Assembly (NCBI RefSeq): GCF_900188355.1
Contig: NZ_FZNX01000001.1
Span: forward strand, 147,671-211,670
Reading direction: 5' to 3'
From: Lutibacter flavus
GTDB taxonomy: Bacteria > Bacteroidota > Bacteroidia > Flavobacteriales > Flavobacteriaceae
DNA length: 64,000 nt
This document shows positions 10,565 through 19,197 of the stretch, in pieces. The translations under genes and the position numbers were made by a program. Below the pieces are notes generated by a model. That model was given only the letters and a program-made list of their open reading frames with translations, ran no database searches and had not been told where the DNA came from. The stretch's first letter is position 1; each line of letters begins with the position of its first letter.

Positions 10565-11614
10565 ATGAATAATTCTCCAATAAAAACCGCTTTATGTTCA
10601 TTTGGAATGAGTGGTGTTGTTTTTCACGCGCCTTTTATTTCTGTAAATCCTAATTTCAATTTGTATGGAGTTTTAGAAAGGACAAAAAACCTAGCGCAGG
10701 AGAAATATCCAACTATAAAAACATTTAGAACATTGGAGACAATGTTAGCAGATGAAAATATTGAATTAGTTGTTGTTAACACACCAAGTGTAACTCATTT
10801 TGATTTTGCAAAGCAAGTTATTAATGCAGGTAAAAATATAATAATAGAAAAACCAATTACCGCAACTGCAAAGCAGGCGGAGGAGTTAATCAAATTAGCA
10901 AAAGAGAAAAATGTAATGCTTTCGGTTTATCAGAATAGAAGGTATGACAGTGATTTTTTAACGGTTAAAAATATATTGGATCAAGGAATACTTGGCGAAA
11001 TTATAGAAGCAGAGATGCATTATGATCGTTTTGAACCAGGTTTAAGTTATAAAGTTCATAAAGAAACTCCAACTGCAGCCACAGGGACTTTGTATGATTT
11101 GGGCTCACATCTAATTGATCAGGCTTTGGTGTTATTTGGTTTGCCTAATTCTGTTTTTGCAGATTTAGACACCTTTCGTTTAAATTCAAAAGTAGCAGAT
11201 TATTTTGATGTTAAATTGATTTATGATTCACATCGTGTAACTCTTAAATCTAGTTATTTTGTGAGAGAATCGTTGCCAGGAAATATTTTTCATGGTAGAA
11301 ATGGTTCTTTTATTAAATCTAAAGCTGATATTCAGGAAAAAGAGTTGCAAGCTGAAAAAAAGCCAGGAACTACTGATTGGGGAATGGAGCCTGAAAGCGA
11401 AAACGGATTATTGCATACAGAGAAGGATGGTAGAATTATAATGGAATATATCCCAACCTTAAAAGGAGATTATATGGAATATTATGATGGAATTTATGGG
11501 GCAATAAGAAATAATAAATCAGTACCGGTTTCTGGAGAAGATGGTAAAAATGTAATTAAAGTTATTGAAGCCGCAATTAAAAGTAATAAAGAAAAAATGG
11601 TAATTCAACTATGA
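10565..11614 (+). CDS. Gfo/Idh/MocA oxidoreductase, IolW/YdgJ-like, cytoplasmic
   Basis: NAD(P)-dependent sugar or polyol dehydrogenase family. The N-terminal Rossmann domain starts with SFGMSGVVFHAPF, the variant dinucleotide-binding loop typical of the IolW/YdgJ branch. EKPIT near residue 94 is the conserved EKP motif. YDLGSHLIDQ near 178 carries the conserved DxxxH region. No signal peptide is present, so it acts in the cytoplasm, unlike most of its neighbours. Its stop overlaps the GH43 start by 4 nt (ATGA), implying translational coupling. Likely role is interconversion of a sugar or uronate released by the upstream enzymes; the substrate cannot be read from the sequence. Confidence 0.85.
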   Translation: MNNSPIKTALCSFGMSGVVFHAPFISVNPNFNLYGVLERTKNLAQEKYPTIKTFRTLETMLADENIELVVVNTPSVTHFDFAKQVINAGKNIIIEKPITATAKQAEELIKLAKEKNVMLSVYQNRRYDSDFLTVKNILDQGILGEIIEAEMHYDRFEPGLSYKVHKETPTAATGTLYDLGSHLIDQALVLFGLPNSVFADLDTFRLNSKVADYFDVKLIYDSHRVTLKSSYFVRESLPGNIFHGRNGSFIKSKADIQEKELQAEKKPGTTDWGMEPESENGLLHTEKDGRIIMEYIPTLKGDYMEYYDGIYGAIRNNKSVPVSGEDGKNVIKVIEAAIKSNKEKMVIQL

Positions 11615-13236
11615 AAAAAAAAATAGCAATTTTGTTTTTATTTAGTTTTGTTTGTATAATGGCACAACAAACGGAAACAATTTCGCAAGTTTGGGTTGCA
11701 GATAATGGAGATGGTACCTATAAAAATCCAATTTTATATTCAGATTATTCCGATTCCGATGTTGTAAGAGTTGGAGATGATTATTATATGACTGCTTCCA
11801 GTTTTAACGCGGCTCCAGGATTGCCAATCTTGCATTCAAAAGATATGGTGAACTGGAAATTAATTAACCACGCATTACAAATACAAATTCCAGATGAAAC
11901 ATTTAAAGTACCACAACATGGAAATGGTGTTTGGGCACCAAGTATTCGTTATCATAATGATGAAATTTACATTTATTGGGGAGATCCGGACTTTGGAATT
12001 TATATGGTGAAAACGAAAGACCCTTATGGAAAATGGGAAGATCCTATTTTAGTTATGGAAGGAAAAGGATTGATAGACCCTTCTCCTCTATGGGATGATA
12101 ATGGAGAAGTGTATTTAGTGCATGCATATGCAGGAAGTAGAGCTGGTGTTAAAAGTTTATTAACTGTCAATAAAATGAATCCTGAAGGAACTAAAGTTAT
12201 AGATAAAGGGATTCATGTTTTTGATGGTCATGATAATCATGACACTGTGGAAGGTGCAAAATTTTATAAGAGAAATGGTTATTATTATATTTTTGCTCCT
12301 GCAGGAGGTGTTGCAACAGGTTGGCAACTTATTTTAAGGTCAAAAAACATTTATGGCCCTTATGAAGAAAAAGTAGTTTTAGAACAGGGTAGTACAAATA
12401 TAAATGGCCCACATCAAGGCGCATGGGTTGATACTCCGAGTGGGGAATCTTGGTTTTATCATTTTCAAGATGTTGAAGCCTATGGAAGAATAGTGCACCT
12501 GCAACCTGTTGTTTGGGAAAAAGATTGGCCAGTAATGGGACAAGATTTTGATGGTAATGGTATAGGTGAGCCTGTTATGTCTTATAAAAAACCCAATGTT
12601 GGGAAAATTTATCCCATTGAAACACCTGTGGAAACAGATAATTTTGATAATTTTAATATAGGACTTCAATGGCAATGGAATGCAAATCCGAATGTTTTGT
12701 GGCATGCTAAATTACCTGGAAACGATTTTTTAAGACTTTTTTCAATTAAATCTGTTGAAGACTCAGAAAATCTTTGGATGGTCCCAAACTTATTACTTCA
12801 AAAATTTCCTGCTCCAAATTTTACAGCATCAACCAAAATTTCATTATATCCTGAAGAAGCTATAAGTGGTAAAACAGCCGGACTTATAATTATGGGAATG
12901 GATTACGCAACATTAAGTATATCTCATGACGAAAACGGGTATTTTATTAAACAGACAGAAGCAATTGGTGCTATAAAAGGTGTTGAGGAAAAAATAATTT
13001 CAGAAAAAAGATTGAAATCGAATTCAGCTTATTTTAGGGTGGAAGTAACTGCTCCAGATGCTATGTGTCAATTTAGTTATTCTGAAGATGGTAATAAATT
13101 TAATAAAATTGGAAAACCTTTTAAAGCGCAACCAGGTAAATGGATAGGCGCAAAAGTTGGAATATTTAATGTTAGCACACAAGAAGCCAAACGTGGAGGA
13201 TATGCTGATGTAGATTATTTTAAAATAACAAAATAA
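11611..13236 (+). CDS. GH43 exported arabinofuranosidase/xylosidase
   Basis: Five-bladed beta-propeller glycosidase with a signal peptide (core FLFSFVCIMAQ). The GH43 triad is visible: the base Asp in YSDSDVVRVGDDYYM (about 45-60), the pKa-modulating Asp in GLIDPSPLWDD (about 152) and the acid Glu in TVEGAKFY (about 213). A C-terminal beta-sandwich of about 190 residues (GLQWQWNANPN, PGNDFLRLF) is the GH43 C2-type domain. The architecture fits the beta-xylosidase/alpha-L-arabinofuranosidase branch near subfamily 12. In this pectin block arabinose side chains of rhamnogalacturonan I are the likely target. It overlaps the preceding gene by 4 nt and is followed after 10 nt by the DUF5060 protein. 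Confidence 0.88.
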   Translation: MKKKIAILFLFSFVCIMAQQTETISQVWVADNGDGTYKNPILYSDYSDSDVVRVGDDYYMTASSFNAAPGLPILHSKDMVNWKLINHALQIQIPDETFKVPQHGNGVWAPSIRYHNDEIYIYWGDPDFGIYMVKTKDPYGKWEDPILVMEGKGLIDPSPLWDDNGEVYLVHAYAGSRAGVKSLLTVNKMNPEGTKVIDKGIHVFDGHDNHDTVEGAKFYKRNGYYYIFAPAGGVATGWQLILRSKNIYGPYEEKVVLEQGSTNINGPHQGAWVDTPSGESWFYHFQDVEAYGRIVHLQPVVWEKDWPVMGQDFDGNGIGEPVMSYKKPNVGKIYPIETPVETDNFDNFNIGLQWQWNANPNVLWHAKLPGNDFLRLFSIKSVEDSENLWMVPNLLLQKFPAPNFTASTKISLYPEEAISGKTAGLIIMGMDYATLSISHDENGYFIKQTEAIGAIKGVEEKIISEKRLKSNSAYFRVEVTAPDAMCQFSYSEDGNKFNKIGKPFKAQPGKWIGAKVGIFNVSTQEAKRGGYADVDYFKITK

Positions 13237-13246
13237 TAAATTCATT

Positions 13247-14866
13247 ATGAAATTAAATTTCAAGAATTCAGCCATAATAATAGTGCTAGTTTTTTTAAAT
13301 AGTTTCAAAATTTTTGCTCAAGAAAAAGTTGAACAATGGAATCGTTTTGAAATTAAACTACAACATCATAATAAAGGAAATAGTTTTAATGATGTGCAAC
13401 TTTCAGCGAAATTCTTTAATTCTGACACCACCTTTTTTGTTAGTGGGTTTTACGATGGAAATGACATTTTTAAAATTCGTTTTATGCCACAAGAAATTGG
13501 TAAATGGAATTATATTATTTTAAGTAATATAGATTCATTTAATAATAAAAAAGGAAGTTTTGAATGTATAAAAGCAACAGGCAAAAACCACGGAATTATA
13601 AAAGTTAGTGATACTTATTATTTTAAACATGCTGATGGTAAAAATTACTATCCTTTTGGAACTACTGCTTATGCATGGCAACATATGGGAAATGAACTTC
13701 AAGAAGAAACACTTAGATCTTTAAAAAAATCAGGATTTAATAAAGTGAGAATGTGCGTTTTTCCGAAAGATTATACTTTAGTTAAAGAGGAACCAATATT
13801 TTATCCTTTTGAAGTTAAAAAAATAGAGACAGATACTAAAGGAAAGAAAGTATTTACATGGGATTTTGAGAAATTCAACCCTCTATTTTTTCAGCATTTA
13901 GAAGAAAGAATAGATGATTTAGCCAAACTTGGAATTGAAGCTGATTTAATTCTTTTTCACCCATACGATAAAGGTCGATGGGGATTTGATTCAATGCCAA
14001 ATGATATTAATTTAAAATACTTAAAATATTTAACAGCTCGCTTAGCATCTTTTAAAAATATTTGGTGGTCGCTTGCAAATGAGTGGGATTTTCTAAAAGC
14101 TAAAACTGTTAAAGATTGGGATTTATTAACTAAGACTGTTGTAAAAAACGACCCTTATATGCATATGTGCTCTATTCATGGGTCAACGTCCACTTATTAT
14201 AATTATTGGAAACCAGAATTTACACATGTTAGTATCCAAGATGAAGCACCTGTATTGAACTCATATTCTGCAGCAACCTTAAGAAATATTTACAAAAAAC
14301 CTATTGTTTTTGATGAGGTTGGTTACGAAGGTAATTTAAAATCACGTTGGGGAAGGCATAGTCCAGAACAAATGACACATTTAGTATGGAATGGAATTAT
14401 TGCAGGGACTTATGTTACCCACGGCGAAACTTATATGTTTCATAATGAAAAGGATACTATCTATTGGGCAGATGGCGGTTCATTTAAAGGAACTAGCTGG
14501 AAACGAATTTCATTTTTAAGGGATATTGTTGAAGAAGCTCCTGAACCATTATTTATGGCTGACATTAGTCGCGATTTAAATACGGCATCAGCAGGAAAAG
14601 GTTATTATTTAATATATTTTGGAAATGAAGTTAACGAATCTTGGTTTTTTAATTTGCCTAAGAAAAACGGTGATTTAGAAAAATTAAAACCTGGCACAAA
14701 ATTTAAAGTCGAAATTATTGATACTTGGGATATGACTATAACTACACATCCAATAACATTTGAAACCAAAGCAATTGACAATTACCGCTTTTATGATAAA
14801 GATATGAAAGATATTCGATTGCCTTTAAAACCATATATAGCATTAAGAATTACGGAAATTCATTAA
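13247..14866 (+). CDS. DUF5060/DUF4038-type TIM-barrel glycoside hydrolase
   Basis: An exported protein (signal peptide ending near FKIFAQ) with an N-terminal DUF5060-like beta-sandwich (VEQWNRFEI to about residue 110), then a DUF4038-like catalytic barrel beginning near YYPFGTTAYAW. Two candidate catalytic Glu are visible: WWSLANEWDF near 277, at the acid/base position of clan GH-A-like barrels, and IVFDEVGYEG near 352, at the nucleophile position. The C-terminal 100 residues (FKVEIIDTWDM) resemble DUF5605. This architecture recurs in Bacteroidota pectin loci and is distantly related to GH140. Exact sugar specificity is unknown; a rhamnogalacturonan side-chain linkage is likely from its place between GH43 and PL10. 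Confidence 0.75.
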   Translation: MKLNFKNSAIIIVLVFLNSFKIFAQEKVEQWNRFEIKLQHHNKGNSFNDVQLSAKFFNSDTTFFVSGFYDGNDIFKIRFMPQEIGKWNYIILSNIDSFNNKKGSFECIKATGKNHGIIKVSDTYYFKHADGKNYYPFGTTAYAWQHMGNELQEETLRSLKKSGFNKVRMCVFPKDYTLVKEEPIFYPFEVKKIETDTKGKKVFTWDFEKFNPLFFQHLEERIDDLAKLGIEADLILFHPYDKGRWGFDSMPNDINLKYLKYLTARLASFKNIWWSLANEWDFLKAKTVKDWDLLTKTVVKNDPYMHMCSIHGSTSTYYNYWKPEFTHVSIQDEAPVLNSYSAATLRNIYKKPIVFDEVGYEGNLKSRWGRHSPEQMTHLVWNGIIAGTYVTHGETYMFHNEKDTIYWADGGSFKGTSWKRISFLRDIVEEAPEPLFMADISRDLNTASAGKGYYLIYFGNEVNESWFFNLPKKNGDLEKLKPGTKFKVEIIDTWDMTITTHPITFETKAIDNYRFYDKDMKDIRLPLKPYIALRITEIH

Positions 14867-14883
14867 ATAAATATTTAGAAATA

Positions 14884-16008
14884 ATGACAATAAATAATAT
14901 AAAATCAATTTGTTTTTATGCACTTTTTTTAATTATTGTAACTAATGTTCAGTCCCAAGTACATAATAAAAAGTGGGAAAGTATTACGAATAAAGAAGAA
15001 GGTTCTTGGTTTGCTTCAAATGAAGCCAAAGAAATAGCTGAAAATGTATTGTTGTATCAAAGAAATATTGGTGGATGGGAGAAAAATATCCAAATGCACA
15101 AACCATTATCGGATGATGAAAAGCAAGAACTGATAGATCTTAAAAATTCAACAAAAGGTTGCACAACAGATAATGGAGCAACCTATCAGGAAATGATTTT
15201 TCTTTCTAAAATGTACAGACAAGTACCTGATGAACGGTATAAAAAGGCATTTCTTTTAGGCTTAGATTATATTTTAGAAGCACAGTATAATAATGGAGGA
15301 TGGCCTCAATATTATCCTTTAAGAAAGGGATATTATACGCACATTACGTATAACGATGATTCCATGGTTAACATTTTAAAGGTACTGGAAGAAATTAAAA
15401 ATAAAACGAATTATTTTTCAATTAAACCATCTGAAGAAATAATTGAGAGAGCTAAAATTGCTTTTGATAAAGGTATTGATTGCATTATAAAAACTCAATA
15501 TAAGCAACATGGTGTTTTAACAAGTTGGTGTGCACAACATGATGAAAATACTTTAGCGCCAGCCAAAGCTAGAGCCTATGAGTTGCCTTCTTTAAGTGGA
15601 AAAGAATCAGCTAAAATTGTGTTGTTGTTAATGACTCTTGAGAATCCATCAGAAGAGATAAAGATAGCTGTAAATAGTGCTGTAAAATGGTTTGAAAAAG
15701 TTCAAATTAATGGACTTCGTGAAGATCGAATTTATAATGAAAAAGGTAAAATTATTAATAAAATAATGGTTCCAGATGAAAATGCGAAACCAATTTGGGC
15801 TCGTTTTATGGAATTGGATGATAACACTCCTTTTTTCTGTGATCGTGATGGAATTAAAAAAGCAACCTTGGCTGAAATCGGGGCAGAACGTAGAAATGGT
15901 TATGCCTGGTATACAAATGAACCTAAAGAAGTTTTTAAGAAATATGTCAAGTGGAAAAAAAAGTATACTGTTTCAAAAGATAAAATTGAAACTGTAAAAA
16001 AAAACTAA
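14884..16008 (+). CDS. PL10 pectate lyase (first half of a probable PL10-CE8 protein)
   Basis: Calcium-dependent pectate lyase of family PL10. A signal peptide (core CFYALFLIIVTNVQSQ) is followed by the (alpha/alpha) toroid. Diagnostic motifs are NGGWPQYYPLRKGYYTH near 138, HITYNDDSMVN near 151 and WCAQHDENT with PAKARAYELPSLSG near 214-238, the last carrying the Arg expected to act as base. The frame ends in gta aaa aaa aac taa. Those last bases form the heptamer A AAA AAC (15999-16005) followed at once by TAA. A -1 slip there continues directly into the CE8 domain, giving a product of about 679 residues. The lyase domain itself looks complete, so it would also work alone. Confidence 0.88.
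   Translation: MTINNIKSICFYALFLIIVTNVQSQVHNKKWESITNKEEGSWFASNEAKEIAENVLLYQRNIGGWEKNIQMHKPLSDDEKQELIDLKNSTKGCTTDNGATYQEMIFLSKMYRQVPDERYKKAFLLGLDYILEAQYNNGGWPQYYPLRKGYYTHITYNDDSMVNILKVLEEIKNKTNYFSIKPSEEIIERAKIAFDKGIDCIIKTQYKQHGVLTSWCAQHDENTLAPAKARAYELPSLSGKESAKIVLLLMTLENPSEEIKIAVNSAVKWFEKVQINGLREDRIYNEKGKIINKIMVPDENAKPIWARFMELDDNTPFFCDRDGIKKATLAEIGAERRNGYAWYTNEPKEVFKKYVKWKKKYTVSKDKIETVKKN
15990..16008 (+). other. Probable -1 frameshift site (A9 run, slippery heptamer A AAA AAC before TAA)
   Basis: The PL10 frame runs to the stop at 16006-16008. The CE8 frame has a stop (TGA) at 15987-15989 and is open from 15990 on. A change of frame must therefore happen within about 16 bases, and this interval holds a run of nine A (15996-16004) and a textbook X XXY YYZ heptamer read in phase. 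I see no strong stem-loop just downstream. One missing A in the assembly, a real point deletion, or transcriptional slippage on the A-run would give the same picture. Confidence 0.6.
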
Positions 16009-16922
16009 AAAATGAATATAATGTAATTGTTTCTAAAGACGGAAGTGGAGATTATACCAGTATTCAGGAAGCAATTAATAATTCTAAATCTTTCCCTTAT
16101 GAAAGAGTAATTGTAAACATTAAAAACGGTGTTTATAAGGAGAAAGTTCATGTGTATTCATGGAATACAAAAGTTTCATTTTTAGGTGAAAGTAAAGAGC
16201 AAACAATTATTACTTATAATGATTATTTCGATAAAATTAATTTAGGTAGAAATAGCACTTTTCATTCATCAACAGTTTTAGTTGAAGGGAACGATTTTAT
16301 TGCTAAAAATTTAACTATTCAAAATACTGCAGGTGAAGTTGGACAAGCAGTTGCTTTAAGTGTAAATGCAACCAGAGCGCTTTTTGAAAACTGTGCATTT
16401 TTAGGTTATCAAGATACAGTTTATACAGCTGGAGAAGGGTTTAAGCAATATTTTAAAAACTGCTATATTGAAGGGAGCACCGATTTTATATTTGGAGAAG
16501 CTACTGTTTTGTTTGAAGATTGTACGATTCATAGTAAAGCAAATTCTTATATTACAGCAGCATCAACACCTGAAAATCAGAAGTTTGGTTATGTTTTTAA
16601 AAATTGCAAGTTAACAGCAGATGAAAATGTGACAGATGTTTATTTAGGAAGACCTTGGCGAATTTATGCTAAAACGGTCTTTATAAACTGCGAAATGGGA
16701 ACACATATAAAACCAGACGGTTGGCATAATTGGGGTAAAAAAGACGCCGAAGAATCTTCATTTTATGGAGAATACAATTCTATTGGAGATGGTTCCAATC
16801 CTACTAAAAGAGTTTTATGGTCCCATCAACTTAAAAAATCCAAAGCAAAAAAATATACTGCTAAAAATATTTTAGTTGGTAAAAAAAATAGGGATTCAAA
16901 TCCAATTTGGTATAATAATTAG
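16005..16922 (+). CDS. CE8 pectin methylesterase (second half of a probable PL10-CE8 protein)
   Basis: Homogalacturonan methylesterase of the usual short form. The conserved N-terminal strand motif (VIVSKDGSGDYTSIQEAI) is encoded from 16023, upstream of any plausible start. The only conventional start is a GTG at 16152, which would delete that motif and leave no signal peptide. Numbered from the GTG, catalytic landmarks are YQDTVY near 85, STDFIFGEA near 109 and LGRPWRIYAKTVF near 164, so the active site is intact. The missing start and leader, and the continuous frame back to the A-run at the end of PL10, argue that it is translated as the C-terminal half of a PL10-CE8 protein that couples demethylation to lyase cleavage. 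Without frameshifting it would probably not be exported. Confidence 0.85.
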   Translation, partial: LKNEYNVIVSKDGSGDYTSIQEAINNSKSFPYERVIVNIKNGVYKEKVHVYSWNTKVSFLGESKEQTIITYNDYFDKINLGRNSTFHSSTVLVEGNDFIAKNLTIQNTAGEVGQAVALSVNATRALFENCAFLGYQDTVYTAGEGFKQYFKNCYIEGSTDFIFGEATVLFEDCTIHSKANSYITAASTPENQKFGYVFKNCKLTADENVTDVYLGRPWRIYAKTVFINCEMGTHIKPDGWHNWGKKDAEESSFYGEYNSIGDGSNPTKRVLWSHQLKKSKAKKYTAKNILVGKKNRDSNPIWYNN

Positions 16923-16962
16923 GTTAAAATATGTAAATCAAAAAATTAAAATATTCTTTATT

Positions 16963-18393
16963 ATGAATTCAAAAAGCAAAAATGAAATAACTCGCAGAAA
17001 ATTTGTTAAAACAGCTGGAGCTGCAGTTGCAGGATCAATGATAATTTCCCCGGCTTTTAGTAATATTTTAAATGAAGCAACCGGAAAGAAACGAGTTGCT
17101 ATGGTTGGAACCGGAAGCAGAGGAAACTCATTTTATGGTAAGTTTTTGAAGGAAGAATATGGCGATATAGTAGAATTTGTTGGTTTATGTGATATAAACA
17201 AAGGAAGACTTGAGTATTCTAAAAAAAATATTGGTGCTGATTGTCCAACATTTACAGATTTTGACGAGATGCTAAATACTGTTGATATAGATTTATTAAT
17301 GGTTATAACTGTTGATGCTACCCATCACGAATTTATTGTAAAAGGACTAAATAAAAATATTGATGTAGTTACTGAAAAACCAATGACTACCGATGAAGAA
17401 AAATGTCAAGTAATTTTAGATGCTCAAAGAAAATCAAAAGGAAAATTAATAATGGCCTTTAATTATCGGTACGGAAAGGTTTTTACAAAATTGAAAGAAA
17501 TTATTGAAACTAAAGAAATAGGAGATTTAATTTCAATTGATTTAAACTGGTATTTAAATACGTTTCATGGAGCTGATTATTTTAGAAGATGGCACGGAAT
17601 TAGAGATAAATCTGGAACTCTTTTATTACATAAATCTGCTCATCATTTTGATTTATTAAACTGGTTTATTGGATCGGATCCGGTTGAAGTTTATGCAAAT
17701 GGAGCATTAGAAAAGTATGGTAAAAATAACGCGTTTAGAGGCGAAAATTGCAGATCTTGTGAGCATACTAAAGAATGTGAGTTTTATTGGGATATCACCA
17801 AGAAACAAAAATACATGGATTTATATGTTCAGAATGAAAAGTACGATGGATATTTAAGAGACAATTGTTTATGGAGAGAGGAAATTGACATTTTCGATAA
17901 AATGTCCGTTTTAGTAAAATACGCTAATAATGTTGAGGTAACTTACTCACTAACAACCTACTCGCCATTTGAAGGATTTAGAATTGCTTTTAACGGGAAG
18001 GATGGAAGATTAGAAACTCATGAAGGGATTCCTTGGAGAAATACAGAAAATGAAGATGAGGCTAAACTTCATGAAAAGGAAATGGATAATTCTTCACATA
18101 CAAAAATGGAGCATAAATTTCATGAAATAGTTACGCAGCGTAACTTTAAAGACTATAAAAGAATAGAATTTCCATATGTAAGATCTGGACACTGGGGAGG
18201 AGACAAATTAATGTTTGATGAAATCTTTAGAAGTAAAAGTGTAAATCCTGCATTAAATCATCCTGCAAATGTTAGAGATGGTTCATTAGCCGTTTTAGTT
18301 GGAATTGCTGCACGTAAAAGTATTGATACTGGTATGCCAATAAAAATTGCTGATCTAACAGATTTAGTCCCTCAAATCAATAAATGGGGCTAA
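16963..18393 (+). CDS. Tat-exported Gfo/Idh/MocA oxidoreductase
   Basis: NAD(P)-dependent oxidoreductase family with a twin-arginine leader (TRRKFVKTAGAAVAGSM), implying folding with cofactor before export to the periplasm. The Rossmann domain has VAMVGTGSRGNSFYG near 37 and EKPMT near 130; HKSAHHFD near 226 fits the family's conserved His region. A cysteine-rich insert (CRSCEHTKEC at about 262-271, plus Cys in RDNCLWRE near 299) could bind a metal. The frame is open from TTG 16876, overlapping CE8, but ATG 16963 is preferred because it places the Tat motif at the N-terminus. Related exported members include GH109-like NAD-dependent glycosidases; whether this one cleaves a glycosidic bond is open. 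Confidence 0.82.
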   Translation: MNSKSKNEITRRKFVKTAGAAVAGSMIISPAFSNILNEATGKKRVAMVGTGSRGNSFYGKFLKEEYGDIVEFVGLCDINKGRLEYSKKNIGADCPTFTDFDEMLNTVDIDLLMVITVDATHHEFIVKGLNKNIDVVTEKPMTTDEEKCQVILDAQRKSKGKLIMAFNYRYGKVFTKLKEIIETKEIGDLISIDLNWYLNTFHGADYFRRWHGIRDKSGTLLLHKSAHHFDLLNWFIGSDPVEVYANGALEKYGKNNAFRGENCRSCEHTKECEFYWDITKKQKYMDLYVQNEKYDGYLRDNCLWREEIDIFDKMSVLVKYANNVEVTYSLTTYSPFEGFRIAFNGKDGRLETHEGIPWRNTENEDEAKLHEKEMDNSSHTKMEHKFHEIVTQRNFKDYKRIEFPYVRSGHWGGDKLMFDEIFRSKSVNPALNHPANVRDGSLAVLVGIAARKSIDTGMPIKIADLTDLVPQINKWG

Positions 18394-18440
18394 TTATGTT
18401 AATTCAAACTAAATTTAAAAATAAATTAAATAGGATTAAT

Positions 18441-19193
18441 ATGAGAATTAAATGGATGTTAATAGTTTCAATTGTGTTTTTATTTAGTAGTTGCGCGACA
18501 GCTCAACAAATCACTATTTATACAATTGGGGATTCTACAATGGCAAATAAGCCAAATCCAGAAGAAAATCCAGAAAGAGGATGGGCTCAAATACTACCAG
18601 ATTTTTTTACAAGTGATGTTGTAATAGATAACAGAGCTGTTAATGGTAGAAGTACTAGAAGTTTTATCACTGAAAAGCGTTGGGATTCGGTGTTGAAAAC
18701 CTTAAAAAAAGGAGATTATGTTTTTATACAATTTGGTCATAATGATCAAAAAGAGAAAGATCCGAAAAGATACACCAATCCACATACAGCCTATCGTAAT
18801 AATTTAATTCGTTTTGTAAAAGAAACTCTAGAGAAAGAGGCAATACCAATAGTTTTTTCTTCAATAGTTAGAAGAAATTTCAATGAATTTGGAACATTAG
18901 TAGATACTCATGGTGCTTATCCAATGGAAGCTCGTTTGGTAGCCAAAGAATTAAATATTCCCTTTATAGATCTTCAATATTTAACTGAACAACTAGAAGA
19001 ATCTTATGGAGTAGAGGATTCATTAAAGTTGCATTTACATTATAAAGCTGGTGAAATACCATATTACCCAGAAGGTAAAGAAGACAATACACATTTGTCT
19101 GAAAAAGGAGCAACTGAAGTTGCTAAAATGGTAATTAATGAGTTGAAAAAAATGAATAACTCATTGATAAATTATATCAATTTAAAAATATAA
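18441..19193 (+). CDS. CE12 rhamnogalacturonan acetylesterase (SGNH hydrolase)
   Basis: Removes acetyl groups from rhamnogalacturonan I. SGNH blocks are all present: GDSTMANK near 29 (nucleophile Ser), NGRSTRSF near 69 (Gly/Asn oxyanion region), FGHNDQKEKDP near 98 and DNTHLSEKG near 216 (Asp and His). These match the YesT/RhgT type of CE12. The frame is open from ATG 18384, which overlaps the previous gene; the ATG at 18441 is preferred since it gives a clean lipoprotein-like leader (VFLFSSCATAQ). It is followed after 4 nt by another esterase. It complements GH105 and the lyases by exposing the acetylated backbone. Confidence 0.9.
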   Translation: MRIKWMLIVSIVFLFSSCATAQQITIYTIGDSTMANKPNPEENPERGWAQILPDFFTSDVVIDNRAVNGRSTRSFITEKRWDSVLKTLKKGDYVFIQFGHNDQKEKDPKRYTNPHTAYRNNLIRFVKETLEKEAIPIVFSSIVRRNFNEFGTLVDTHGAYPMEARLVAKELNIPFIDLQYLTEQLEESYGVEDSLKLHLHYKAGEIPYYPEGKEDNTHLSEKGATEVAKMVINELKKMNNSLINYINLKI

Positions 19194-19197
19194 TACT

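Noticed and set aside
12379-12705. 108-codon minus-strand frame inside GH43
   Set aside because: Antisense shadow of a conserved catalytic gene with Ile/Cys-rich low-complexity composition.
16152-16922. CE8 as a normal independent gene starting at GTG 16152
   Set aside because: It would lose the conserved first beta-helix motif and have no export signal, although the pectin substrate is outside the cell.
16876-16962. TTG start extending the Tat oxidoreductase into CE8
   Set aside because: It puts 29 residues ahead of the twin-arginine motif, which must be near the N-terminus.
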